64,000 nucleotides of DNA from positions 1 through 64,000 of the forward strand of contig JBBDNK010000031.1 in the NCBI GenBank assembly GCA_040877625.1, written 5' to 3'. A model generated the notes under the pieces. That model worked only from the letters and a program-made list of their open reading frames with translations, did no database searches and had not been told where the DNA came from. Both the position numbers and the translations under genes were made by a program. This document shows positions 29,076 through 37,415 of the stretch, piece after piece (the first letter of the stretch is position 1; every line of letters begins with the position of its first letter). The stretch comes from Methylonatrum sp040877625 (GTDB lineage: Bacteria; Pseudomonadota; Gammaproteobacteria; Nitrococcales; Aquisalimonadaceae).

Positions 29076-30034
29076 AACGGCAGCGCGGCGTTGCGCTGAT
29101 CACGGCCATGCTGGTGGTGGCCATCGCCACCATCATGGCCGTTCAGTTGATGGGCCGACAGCTTTACGATATCCGCCGGACGCAGAACATCCTGGAACGG
29201 GATCAGAGCTACAGCTACGCGCTCGCGGCGGAAGCATGGGCACGGGAGATCCTCATCGCCACCCGCCGGGACGAAGACGATGCCGTGGATCACCTCAACG
29301 AGCCATGGGCTCAGCCCATCACGCCGCCGGCCTTCGAAGGCGTGGAACTGGCAATCCAATTGGAGGATCTACAGGGCCGACTGAACATCAACAATCTGAT
29401 CACCCTGGAAGGGCAGGACAACGAAGCCGAAATGGCACGGTTTCAGCGCCTCCTGGAGCATCTGCAGATGGACGGCTCGCTGCTGCCCGCGGTGATGGAC
29501 TGGCTTGACCTGGATGTCGAAGAGCGCTTTCCTGGCGGTGCCGAAGACGATTTCTACACCCGCCTGGAAACGCCGTACCGGCCAGCCAATCAGCCCATGG
29601 CGAGTATCTCCGAGCTGCGGCTGATCAGGGACGTGGACGACCAGGCCTACCGACAGCTGGCGCCCGTACTCACCGCGCTGCCGGCGTTCACGCCGATCAA
29701 CGTCAACACCGCGTCCGCGCGGGCGCTGCGTACCATCGCCGATGGGCTCTCCGAAGCGGAAGTCCAGGCGCTGATCGAGGCGGTTCCCGATGAAGGCTAC
29801 GCCTCGGTGGAGGAGTTCCTGCAGGCCGGCGTGCTGGCGGGCCGGGAAGTACCCGAACAGGGCCTCAGCGTCGGCAGCAACTGGTTCCTGCTGCGGGTGG
29901 AAGTTCGCCTGGGCCGCACCGCGCTGCGCACGGAAAGCGTCATCTACCGTGGAGATGCCGGCAACAGCCGGACCATACTGCGCCGGCAGGGCTTCCTGGA
30001 CCATCAGCCCATCGGCAGAGCGTCCAACGATTGA
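29072..30034 (+). CDS. gspK: Minor pseudopilin GspK
   Basis: The large minor pseudopilin (320 residues) capping the pseudopilus. The leader MKRQRG is followed by VALITAMLVVAIATIMAVQL, lacking the usual glutamate at +5, which is characteristic of GspK. It contains LQGRLNINNLI, DWLDLDVEERFPGGAEDDFY and the helix-hairpin-like FTPINVNTASARALRTIADGL region. Its position after gspJ with ATGA overlap fits. Confidence 0.94.
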   Translation: MKRQRGVALITAMLVVAIATIMAVQLMGRQLYDIRRTQNILERDQSYSYALAAEAWAREILIATRRDEDDAVDHLNEPWAQPITPPAFEGVELAIQLEDLQGRLNINNLITLEGQDNEAEMARFQRLLEHLQMDGSLLPAVMDWLDLDVEERFPGGAEDDFYTRLETPYRPANQPMASISELRLIRDVDDQAYRQLAPVLTALPAFTPINVNTASARALRTIADGLSEAEVQALIEAVPDEGYASVEEFLQAGVLAGREVPEQGLSVGSNWFLLRVEVRLGRTALRTESVIYRGDAGNSRTILRRQGFLDHQPIGRASND

Positions 30035-30086
30035 TCCCACGGCCCACAGGCCGGACAATCGACGCTTAACCTTAAAGAGACACCGC

Positions 30087-31310
30087 ATGCCATCACGCCT
30101 CATCCTACGGCTGAACACGGATCCCGAGGGCTTGCCGGACTGGCTGCACGCGGATGGCGGCGGCCATGTCCTCGGCCAGGGAACCGAAGGCGAGCTCGCC
30201 GAGCTGGCGGCTCGGGCCCAGGGCGCGCGAGTCATTGCCCTCGCCCCGGGCACCTCCGTGTTGCTGGCGCGTGCCAGCGTGCCCACCCAGAACCGCCAGA
30301 AACTGATCAAGGCACTGCCTTTCGTACTGGAAGACCAGCTGGCCGACGACGTGGACCGCCTGCACTTCGTGTCGGGCCGGCGCAACCCGGATGGCAGTTG
30401 GCCGGTGGCGGTGGTGGAGAAGGCCTGGCTGGACAACTGGCTAACGCGCCTCGCCGAACACGATCTGACGCCGGAGCGCGTGGTACCGGAAACCCTGTGC
30501 CTGCCCTGGACGCCCTCGCAATGGACGGTGCTGGCGGACCAGCATACCGCCCTGGTACGTACCGATGAGCAGAACGGATTCGCCGGCGACACCCGGAACC
30601 TGGACGCACTGCTGAGCGCGGCGCTCGATGAGCCCGATATCGCACTGCCGGAAGGGCTGTTACTGCTGGAGACCGCCGAGGCGGCGGCACCACTGCCGCC
30701 GGAGCTGGAAAACACCGCGGTCACCCGCCAGAACGTCGATGACGTGCTGTCCGTCCTCGCACAGCGTGCCGATGACGAAGCGGCGATCACCTTGTTGAGC
30801 GGCGCCTACACGCCCACCGGCGGCCGACGCCAACTGTGGCGGCCGTGGGCCGCTGCCGGCATCCTGTTTGCGGTCTGGCTGGTGCTCTCTACCGGCCAGA
30901 CCCTGCTCGACCAGCGTGCCCTGCGCGCCGAGCTTGAAACCGTCAACGCACAGATCACCAGCCTGCTCCAGGAAGTCTACCCACAGGCGCGGGATCACGG
31001 TCAGGCCCGCTCGCGCCTGGAAAGCAGGCTGTCCCAGCTACGCGGAGGCGGCCGCCAGGGCGACGACTTGCTGGACACGCTATTGCTGGCGGGGCCGGTG
31101 CTGCGCAACAGTGGCGAGGTGCGGCTCAACGGCCTGAGCTGGCGCACCGGCAGCCTCGAGCTGGAGATCAGGACAGCCAGCCTGCAGGACCTGGATCAGC
31201 TCAAGCAGGAACTGGATGGGACCGATGGCCTCAGCGCCGACGTCCGCTCCGCGCGAACCGAGGACGACGTGGTCGAAGGCCGTCTGATGGTCAGGAGAAT
31301 CAACCCATGA
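30087..31310 (+). CDS. gspL: Type II secretion protein GspL
   Basis: A 407-residue bitopic platform protein. The cytoplasmic actin-like domain (about 1-250) binds GspE: it starts MPSRLILRLNTDPEGL and includes RQKLIKALPFVLEDQLADDV. One transmembrane helix (about 255-275, AAGILFAVWLVLSTG) and a periplasmic ferredoxin-like domain follow. The ATG at 30087 follows GAGA-rich leader sequence 52 bases after gspK. The stop overlaps gspM by four bases. Confidence 0.9.
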   Translation: MPSRLILRLNTDPEGLPDWLHADGGGHVLGQGTEGELAELAARAQGARVIALAPGTSVLLARASVPTQNRQKLIKALPFVLEDQLADDVDRLHFVSGRRNPDGSWPVAVVEKAWLDNWLTRLAEHDLTPERVVPETLCLPWTPSQWTVLADQHTALVRTDEQNGFAGDTRNLDALLSAALDEPDIALPEGLLLLETAEAAAPLPPELENTAVTRQNVDDVLSVLAQRADDEAAITLLSGAYTPTGGRRQLWRPWAAAGILFAVWLVLSTGQTLLDQRALRAELETVNAQITSLLQEVYPQARDHGQARSRLESRLSQLRGGGRQGDDLLDTLLLAGPVLRNSGEVRLNGLSWRTGSLELEIRTASLQDLDQLKQELDGTDGLSADVRSARTEDDVVEGRLMVRRINP

Positions 31311-31813
31311 CAGCCTGGTGGAATGGACTGAACGCCAGTGAACGACGCACCCTGAGCATTGGCGGCATCGCGCTGGTGGTGATTTTGGGCTACTTTCTGG
31401 TCTGGCAACCCGTCCACCAGGAATCCGCCCGCCTGCAGGAGGAATTGCGAACCCAGCGTGCCCTGCTCGCCTGGGCGCAACCGACCGTGGCCGAGATACG
31501 CGCCATGGGCGGCGTCTTCGACGCGGCGACCGAAGGCGAAGACGGCGAAGACAACGGCGGACAGGCACTGTTCGCCCTGGCCGACCAGCATGCGCGCCAG
31601 GCCGGGCTGGGGCAGGTACTGCGGCGCGTTGAACCCAGTGGACCGACAGGCGCCAGGGTGGTCTTCGAGCAGATCGGCTTCGATGAACTGATGCGCTGGC
31701 TGGCCTCGCTGCGCGATCAGCACGGCATCCAGGCAAACCAGGTCACTCTACGGCGGGTTGAACTTGAAGGCCGGGTTGACGCCCAGATTCTGCTGGAGGT
31801 ACCCGGCGCATGA
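31307..31813 (+). CDS. gspM: Type II secretion protein GspM
   Basis: A 168-residue single-pass inner-membrane protein: short cytoplasmic start MTAWWNGLNASERRTL, a membrane helix (IGGIALVVILGYFLVW), then a periplasmic ferredoxin-like domain with a coiled-coil stalk (HQESARLQEELRTQRALLAW). It stabilises GspL. Both ends overlap neighbours by four bases (gspL and gspN), typical of tightly coupled T2SS operons. Confidence 0.9.
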   Translation: MTAWWNGLNASERRTLSIGGIALVVILGYFLVWQPVHQESARLQEELRTQRALLAWAQPTVAEIRAMGGVFDAATEGEDGEDNGGQALFALADQHARQAGLGQVLRRVEPSGPTGARVVFEQIGFDELMRWLASLRDQHGIQANQVTLRRVELEGRVDAQILLEVPGA

Positions 31814-32637
31814 AACAGGCAAACACCGCGGCGGGGAATCGCCGCAGCCGCGTCATCGTACTGATTCTGATCGGCGTTGCCATGTTCCTGGTCGCCCTGG
31901 TCATCCGCCTGCCCGCGGTTCACGGCTGGAGCCTGATCGGCGAGGGTCTCGACACCCAGGCCTACGGCATGACTGGTACCGCCTGGAATGGCGAGGCCGC
32001 CACCGTCGTCAACGGCCCGCATCGAGTGACTGCGCTGCGCTGGAAACTGCGGCCCGCCGGGCTGCTCAAGGCCCGGCTCGACTATGACCTGCGGGGCAGT
32101 ATCGCTGACGGGCGAGTCGAAGGCATCGTCGGCACAAGGCTCGTCGGCGGCGGCACACGCTTGCGGAACATCCGTTTCAATCTGGATGTCAACGCGCTGG
32201 CGCGGCGCTTCGGCAATCAGCCTCTGCCCATCACCCTGGGCGGGCGCGTGGACGGCTTTCTGGAGGAGGTGGTGATCGGCGCCAACGGCAGACTGCAACG
32301 GATCAGCGGCCTGGTGAACTGGATCGACGGCAGTATCGGCTTTGGTGAAACCATCAACCTCGGCACCTATGCGCTGCGCCTCGACAACGCGGATGAACAG
32401 ATAACCGGGCAGGTGGTGGACACCGAGGCGGTGGTTCGTCTCGAGGGCGACCTGCGCCTGGACCCCGCCACCGGTGAACTGGTGGGTGACGTGTTGCTGC
32501 AGGCACTGGAGGGCGCATCCAACTCCCTGACACAAGGGCTGCAGCTCATCGGAATCCGCAATCCCGACGCCGAAAATCGCATCAACTTCCGTGGCGACAT
32601 CAACAACCCCCTGAGTTTCAGGGGCAGTATTCAGTAA
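31810..32637 (+). CDS. gspN: Type II secretion protein GspN
   Basis: A 275-residue protein with an N-terminal membrane anchor (VIVLILIGVAMFLVALVI) and a periplasmic beta-rich domain (GWSLIGEGLDTQAYGMTGTA, and the LRNIRFNLDVNALARRF strand), the GspN family pattern. GspN is accessory in many T2SSs. It is the last gene of the operon, converging on the yrfG-like gene 14 bases away, with no obvious terminator hairpin between them. Confidence 0.87.
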   Translation: MKQANTAAGNRRSRVIVLILIGVAMFLVALVIRLPAVHGWSLIGEGLDTQAYGMTGTAWNGEAATVVNGPHRVTALRWKLRPAGLLKARLDYDLRGSIADGRVEGIVGTRLVGGGTRLRNIRFNLDVNALARRFGNQPLPITLGGRVDGFLEEVVIGANGRLQRISGLVNWIDGSIGFGETINLGTYALRLDNADEQITGQVVDTEAVVRLEGDLRLDPATGELVGDVLLQALEGASNSLTQGLQLIGIRNPDAENRINFRGDINNPLSFRGSIQ

Positions 32638-32651
32638 TCCCGCCTTTGACG

Positions 32652-33323
32652 CTACGCCTCCCCCGAGGCAGGAGGCGGGCAGACGGCCTCGAAGGCCTCC
32701 ACCAGGGGGAACCCCTTCGGCGCAAGCGGCGGCCGGGTGGTATCCGGCCGGGCAATGCCGTACACCGCGCCCAGACCATAGTCCCTGGCGGCGGACAGCA
32801 CCGCCACACTGTCATCCAGCAGCACCGTACGGGCGGGGTCGAAGCCCTCCAGTGCCTGCAGAGATTCCCAGAACACCGCTGCCTCCTTCGGGGCTCCAAG
32901 GTCGTGGGAAGAAATCACGCGGTCCAGATAGCCCGCCAGCGGCACCCTTTCAAGCTTCAGCGACAAACTGTCCCGATGCGCATTGGTTACCAGCACGGCG
33001 CGCTTGCCGGCGGCACGCAGCGCGCCGAGAAAGGCTTCCGCGCCCGGCCGGAAGCGGATCAGGTGCGCATGTTCGCGTTTCAATGCCACCACGTCGATAT
33101 CAAGCCGCGCCTGCCAGTAATCCAGGCAATACCAGTCCAGCGTACCCTGAACCGCCGCCATCAGCGGAACCACCTGCTCCCGTGCCGATTCCACACTGAT
33201 TCCGCGGTCCGACGCGAAACGCTGCGGAATGACCTCCAGCCAGAAGCAGTTGTCGAAGTGCAGATCCAGCAGGGTGCCGTCCATATCCAGCAGAACGGTG
33301 TCGGTTCGGGACCAGGAGATCAT
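32652..33323 (-). CDS. HAD hydrolase, GMP/IMP nucleotidase (YrfG type)
   Basis: A 223-residue haloacid-dehalogenase enzyme: nucleophile motif LLDMDGTLLDLHFDN (D13, D15), motif II VLVTNAHRDSL and the C-terminal motif ARTVLLDDSVAVLSAARDYG. LEVIPQRFA and the helical cap (RARLDIDVVALKREHAHLI-like) resemble E. coli YrfG, a purine 5'-nucleotidase. It is divergent from nudE, and in E. coli yrfG and nudE are also neighbours, which supports the assignment. Substrate specificity is inferred. Confidence 0.85.
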   Translation of the reverse strand: MISWSRTDTVLLDMDGTLLDLHFDNCFWLEVIPQRFASDRGISVESAREQVVPLMAAVQGTLDWYCLDYWQARLDIDVVALKREHAHLIRFRPGAEAFLGALRAAGKRAVLVTNAHRDSLSLKLERVPLAGYLDRVISSHDLGAPKEAAVFWESLQALEGFDPARTVLLDDSVAVLSAARDYGLGAVYGIARPDTTRPPLAPKGFPLVEAFEAVCPPPASGEA

Positions 33324-33460
33324 CTGTGTGCCTCGGAGTGGAGATTTTTGGCCTCAATAGGTTAGCGCGTGTCGCGCTCGGTGTTCCATGGCGAACTGCA
33401 CAACATGCCGCCGACGACGGACTGTGTAGAATGGACGGGTTTCGCGTCACGAGACTGGTT

Positions 33461-34036
33461 ATGCAAAAGAAACCCGATATCCTGAACACCCGTGAAGTGG
33501 CCCGGTCGCGCCTGTTCCGGATCGAAGCGGTCAACCTGCGCTTCTCCAATGGCGTCGAGGTCGAATACGAGCGGCTGCGAGGCTCCGGCGCGGTCGGCGC
33601 GGTCATTATCGTGCCCATGCTGGACGCCGAAACGGTCTTGCTGATCCGGGAATACGGCGTCGGCCTGGAACGCTACGAACTCGGCCTGCCCAAGGGCCGG
33701 GTGGAGCACGGCGAAGATCCCCTGGAGGCCGCCGACCGGGAGCTCATGGAAGAAGTCGGCTACGGCGCACGAACGCTGACACCGTTGCGCGCCCTGAGCC
33801 TTGCGCCGGGCTACCTCGGCCACCGCACGCAGGTGATCCTGGCGGAGAACCTGTACCCGAAAACCATGGAAGGCGATGAACCCGAGCCGATCGAAGTGGT
33901 GCCCTGGCGGATGGCGGATTTCGAGCAGCTGGTCATGGATCACGAAGATTTCAGTGAAGGGCGCTCCATCGCCGCCCTCTACCTGGCACGCTCCCACCTT
34001 GCCGCCAGGAGCGCCAACGGCGGCGAGGCATCGTGA
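33461..34036 (+). CDS. nudE: ADP-compounds hydrolase NudE
   Basis: A 191-residue Nudix hydrolase acting on ADP-ribose, Ap3A and NADH-like substrates. The Nudix box is complete: GRVEHGEDPLEAADRELMEE followed by VG, preceded by ERYELGLPK. The N terminus KKPDILNTREVARSRLF matches E. coli NudE. The ATG at 33461 gives that alignment; a slightly longer frame starts at 33431. It overlaps cysQ by four bases, pairing nucleotide-sugar cleanup with pAp hydrolysis. Confidence 0.9.
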   Translation: MQKKPDILNTREVARSRLFRIEAVNLRFSNGVEVEYERLRGSGAVGAVIIVPMLDAETVLLIREYGVGLERYELGLPKGRVEHGEDPLEAADRELMEEVGYGARTLTPLRALSLAPGYLGHRTQVILAENLYPKTMEGDEPEPIEVVPWRMADFEQLVMDHEDFSEGRSIAALYLARSHLAARSANGGEAS

Positions 34037-34839
34037 ACGCCGCCGCGCTTCGGCAACTCCTGCCGGAGACCGTGCGCATAGCACGGCAAGCGGGCGAGGC
34101 CATACTGCGCATCTACTCCACCGGCTTCACCGTGACCCGCAAGGCGGACGACTCGCCCGTCACCGCCGCCGACGAGGCAGCCCAGGCGGTGATCGAAGAC
34201 GCCCTTTCGCGGCTGACGCCGAACATCCCCATTCTCTCCGAGGAAGGCACGCTGCGACCGTGGCCGCAGCGCCGGCAATGGCAGACCTACTGGCTGGTGG
34301 ACCCGCTCGACGGCACCCGCGAATTCATACGCCGCAACGGCCAGTTTGCCGTCAACATCGCCCTGATAGACGCCGGCCGCCCTGTACTGGGCGTCGTCCA
34401 CGCACCGGTGGCGGGCACCGCCTGGTACGGCGGCCCCGCCCTGGGCGCATTCCGGGAACAGCAAGGCGGCAGCGCGGAGCGGATTCAGACCGCGCGACGG
34501 CCCGAGCCTCCCCTGCGCGTGGCACTGGGGCGGGCCACGCCGGGCTCGCGCACGCGCCTGCTGCTGGACCGGCTGCCCGAGCACCGCATCGTGCCCTGCG
34601 GCGCCTCGATCAAGCTGTGCATGATCGCCGACGGACAGGCAGACCTCTACCCGCGCTTCGGCCCCATCTCGGAGTGGGATATCGGCGCACCGCAGGCCAT
34701 TCTGGAAGCGGCCGGCGGCACCATCGCCCATATGCGCGATCTGTCTCCGGTGCGTTATAACAAACGCCCGTCTCTGACCACATCGGATATCGTTGCCTTC
34801 GGCGATCCGTCGGTGGACTGGAAGCAGTTCATTCCCTGA
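34033..34839 (+). CDS. cysQ: 3'(2'),5'-bisphosphate nucleotidase
   Basis: CysQ (268 residues) hydrolyses pAp to AMP, relieving inhibition of sulfate assimilation. It is an inositol-monophosphatase-family metal enzyme: SPVTAADEAAQAVIEDAL, ILSEEG, WLVDPLDGTREFIRRNGQF (metal binding DPLDGT), and SEWDIGAPQAILEAAGG. It starts within the nudE stop. A nudE-cysQ order is common in Gammaproteobacteria. Confidence 0.94.
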   Translation: MNAAALRQLLPETVRIARQAGEAILRIYSTGFTVTRKADDSPVTAADEAAQAVIEDALSRLTPNIPILSEEGTLRPWPQRRQWQTYWLVDPLDGTREFIRRNGQFAVNIALIDAGRPVLGVVHAPVAGTAWYGGPALGAFREQQGGSAERIQTARRPEPPLRVALGRATPGSRTRLLLDRLPEHRIVPCGASIKLCMIADGQADLYPRFGPISEWDIGAPQAILEAAGGTIAHMRDLSPVRYNKRPSLTTSDIVAFGDPSVDWKQFIP

Positions 34840-34916
34840 CCGGCCCTATCGAGGGCGGCCTCCCGGGCGCTTCCATACGTTGTTCTCATACGGCTCAAAG
34901 CCAGGGAGATACGACG

Positions 34917-35420
34917 TTACCGGTTTGCTCGATATATCCGCACATCCCAATCGCGAAACTTTGCATAGGAATCAACCTTGAGCCCCACCTTTTCCGCTAC
35001 CCGGGCAGATACGACATGGCGGATGGCGACAATCGCAATTATGGAATCGAGTTGACCGCGCGAAAAGCCATACTCCAGCGTTGCAGCGGCCGCCTCTGAA
35101 GCCAACCCCTTACCCCACGCGCTGCGTGCAAGGCGATAAGCAAGTTCCACCTCCCGCACCTTGTCCAGCTCCACGTAACTCAAGCCACAAAAGCCCAGCA
35201 CCGCCCCAGAATCGCGGTCGACAACCGCCCATTGCCCGAACCCATGCTCACGGTACGATTCCATGCACCAGTCAACGAATTTGCGGGTATCGTCTTCAGT
35301 ACAGGGCCCATTGACGGAGAACTCCATTACCTCTGGATCGCGCAGGATCTCCGCAAGCGCACTGACATCACTCGACGTAAATTCCCGGAGCAATAACCGT
35401 GCTGTTTCAATGACAACCAT
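34917..35420 (-). CDS. GNAT acetyltransferase (RimJ/RimL-like)
   Basis: A 167-residue N-acetyltransferase of the RimJ/RimL group: it opens IETARLLLREFTSSDVSAL, then GFGQWAVVDRDSGAVLGFCG, and the acetyl-CoA loop YRLARSAWGKGLASEAAAA. These enzymes acetylate protein N-termini or small amines; the target cannot be read from sequence. It stands alone on the minus strand, flanked upstream by two tandem 28-base repeats. The lower GC content than the genes around it suggests it may be mobile. Confidence 0.82.
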   Translation of the reverse strand: MVVIETARLLLREFTSSDVSALAEILRDPEVMEFSVNGPCTEDDTRKFVDWCMESYREHGFGQWAVVDRDSGAVLGFCGLSYVELDKVREVELAYRLARSAWGKGLASEAAAATLEYGFSRGQLDSIIAIVAIRHVVSARVAEKVGLKVDSYAKFRDWDVRIYRANR

Positions 35421-35431
35421 ATCTCAATCCT

Positions 35432-35493
35432 TTAAGGAGCCTCTGATCTATTCCCATGGGGCTCCTTAAGGAGCCTCTGATCTATTCCCATGG
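35432..35493 (-). repeat. Tandem pair of 28-base dispersed repeats
   Basis: Two identical 28-base copies (35432-35459 and 35466-35493), each beginning TTAAGGAGCCTCTGATCT and ending CCCATGG, separated by six bases. The junction forms the palindrome GGCTCCTTAAGGAGCC (35460-35475). The reverse complement occurs once near each of 188 and 39766. It sits between the acetyltransferase and YaeQ genes. It could be a mobile-element end or a repeated regulatory site. Confidence 0.7.
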
Positions 35494-35642
35494 CCGCGCT
35501 CCGTGTATTGAGCCTATTTTACCGTCATGACCTACTTTGGATGGGTGTTGTCGCTAGCCGTGTTCGCCCATAATCGCTGGGCGCGCGCCTTCCTAACCCT
35601 GGGAAGGCCACACGGCTTCAACCTCAACGGTGAAACAGACAG

Positions 35643-36188
35643 ATGGCACTGAAAGCAACAGTCCACAAAGTTCAGCTTCAGATCGCCGATATGGGCCGGC
35701 ACTACTATGCGGAACACGCGCTTACCGTTGCCCGCCATCCTTCGGAGACGGACGAGCGCATGATGGTGCGGCTGCTGGCCTTCGCGCTGCACGGCCATGA
35801 ACTGCTCGCCTTCGGCCGCGGCGTGAGCACCGACGACGAGCCGGATCTCTGGCAGAAAGATCTCACCGGCGCCATCGAGCTCTGGGTGCAACTGGGGCAG
35901 CCGGACGAAAAGGACATCCGCAAGGCGTGTGGTCGGGCAAGGAACGTCTGCATTTACAATTACAGCGGTCATGGCGCCGCGATCTGGTGGAATCAGATGG
36001 CGGCCAAACTCGCCCCCATCGGCAATCTGACGGTTATCGACGTTGCCGCCCCATCGGTTCAGGCGCTGGCGACGCTGGCAGCCCGAAACCTGGAATTGAG
36101 CTGCACCATCCAGGATGGCCAGGTCTGGATGGCAACGCCGGAACAGTCGGTGGATGTGCAGTTGACGACGCGCAAGGCGGCCAGGTAA
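35643..36188 (+). CDS. YaeQ family protein
   Basis: A 181-residue cytoplasmic protein with the YaeQ signature: MALKATVHKVQLQIADMGRH, LTVARHPSETDERMMVRLLA, and the WQKDLTGAIELWVQLGQPDE segment. YaeQ is widely conserved in Gammaproteobacteria with a restriction-endonuclease-like fold; its cellular role is not settled. Length agrees with the family. It converges on ackA. Confidence 0.93.
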   Translation: MALKATVHKVQLQIADMGRHYYAEHALTVARHPSETDERMMVRLLAFALHGHELLAFGRGVSTDDEPDLWQKDLTGAIELWVQLGQPDEKDIRKACGRARNVCIYNYSGHGAAIWWNQMAAKLAPIGNLTVIDVAAPSVQALATLAARNLELSCTIQDGQVWMATPEQSVDVQLTTRKAAR

Positions 36189-36233
36189 GCATTTTTCGAG
36201 CCCGTCCGAGCGGGAAACAGCGCCCTGTGTCCT

Positions 36234-37415
36234 TCACACAGCGCTAACGATGGTCTTCTCCATGGTCTCCCGGACGATCTCGCCTTCCTCGTCCGTGGGC
36301 ACCACCATCACCGGCAGGCTACCGTCGGCGCCGATGTCCAGGGCATTACCGTCATTGCGCCCCTGGTTCAGGCGAATACCCAGCCATTGCAGCTGTTCGC
36401 AGATCAGCCGGCGCACCTCGGCCGCGTTCTCTCCGACTCCCGCGGTGAAGACCAGGCCGTCCAGCCCCTGCAGCGCAGCGGCCATGGAACCGATCTCCCG
36501 CGCCGTGCGGTAGCAATAGACTTCCAGTGCCTCTCGTGCCGCCGGGCGATCACTGGCCAGCAACACGCGCACGTCGTGACTGATGCCGGAGAGGCCAAGC
36601 AGCCCCGACTGGTTGTACAGCAGATCCTGCACCTCCGCGGCGCTCATGCGGTAATGATCCAGCAGGTACAGCACCACGCCGGGGTCCAGGCTGCCACTGC
36701 GCCGCCCCATGGGCAGGCCGTCCAGCGTGGTGAAACCCATGCTGGTGGCGATGCTGCGGCCGCCTTGCAGGCCACAAAGGCTGGCACCATTGCCGAGGTG
36801 GGCAACCACGACGCGGCCGGCATACAGCCGCGGCCGGTGCGTGGCCAGCCAACGGGCGATGTACTGATAGGACAGGCCATGGAAGCCATAGCGGATGACG
36901 CCGTCGGCCAGGTACTTGCGCGGCAGCGCGAACAGCTGCGCCACTCTGGGCAAGGTGCGATGGAAGGCGGTATCGAAACAGGCCACCTGGGGCATATCTG
37001 GCCGCAGCGCGGCAAGCCGCCGTATCGGCGCCATGCTCTGGGGCTGGTGCAAGGGCGCCAGCGGCGTAAACCCCTGCAGCGCCTCGATAACCGCGTCATC
37101 CAGCAGCACCGGTTCGCTGTATTGCGGACCGCCATGCACAACCCTGTGCCCCACGGCGCGCAGGGCGAGCCCCTGCAGGCCACGCTCCAGCCAAAGCATC
37201 AGCGCATCGATGGCCGCGGCATGGTCGTTGCGCGGCAATTGGTCGCTGAACACCACGTGGCCGTCGCGATCGCGGACCTCCACGGCTGCACCGTCGGCGC
37301 CCAGCCCCTCGGCGAGCCCCCGGTAGCGCAGCACCTGACCGGCGGCCTCCAGCGCGTAGACAGCGAACTTGATACTTGAAGAACCCGCATTGACCACCAG
37401 AATCCCTTCCGACAT
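36234..37415 (-). CDS. ackA: Acetate (short-chain acyl) kinase
   Basis: A 393-residue ASKHA-fold kinase interconverting acetyl phosphate and acetate. Motifs: LVVNAGSSSIKFAVY, ACFDTAFHRTLP, AHLGNGASLCGLQGGRSIAT, FTTLDGLPMGRRSGSLDPG, and FTAGVGENAAEVR. Its start overlaps the stop of the upstream phosphotransacetylase fusion by one base, so the two are coupled. Propionate or butyrate may also be substrates; the fused acyl-CoA hydratase upstream makes longer or unsaturated acyl groups plausible. Confidence 0.92.
   Translation of the reverse strand: MSEGILVVNAGSSSIKFAVYALEAAGQVLRYRGLAEGLGADGAAVEVRDRDGHVVFSDQLPRNDHAAAIDALMLWLERGLQGLALRAVGHRVVHGGPQYSEPVLLDDAVIEALQGFTPLAPLHQPQSMAPIRRLAALRPDMPQVACFDTAFHRTLPRVAQLFALPRKYLADGVIRYGFHGLSYQYIARWLATHRPRLYAGRVVVAHLGNGASLCGLQGGRSIATSMGFTTLDGLPMGRRSGSLDPGVVLYLLDHYRMSAAEVQDLLYNQSGLLGLSGISHDVRVLLASDRPAAREALEVYCYRTAREIGSMAAALQGLDGLVFTAGVGENAAEVRRLICEQLQWLGIRLNQGRNDGNALDIGADGSLPVMVVPTDEEGEIVRETMEKTIVSAV

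Noticed and set aside
36219..36245. Imperfect hairpin between yaeQ and ackA as a terminator
   Set aside because: The CTGTGT/ACACAG stem is short, overlaps the ackA stop and has no T-tract on either strand.
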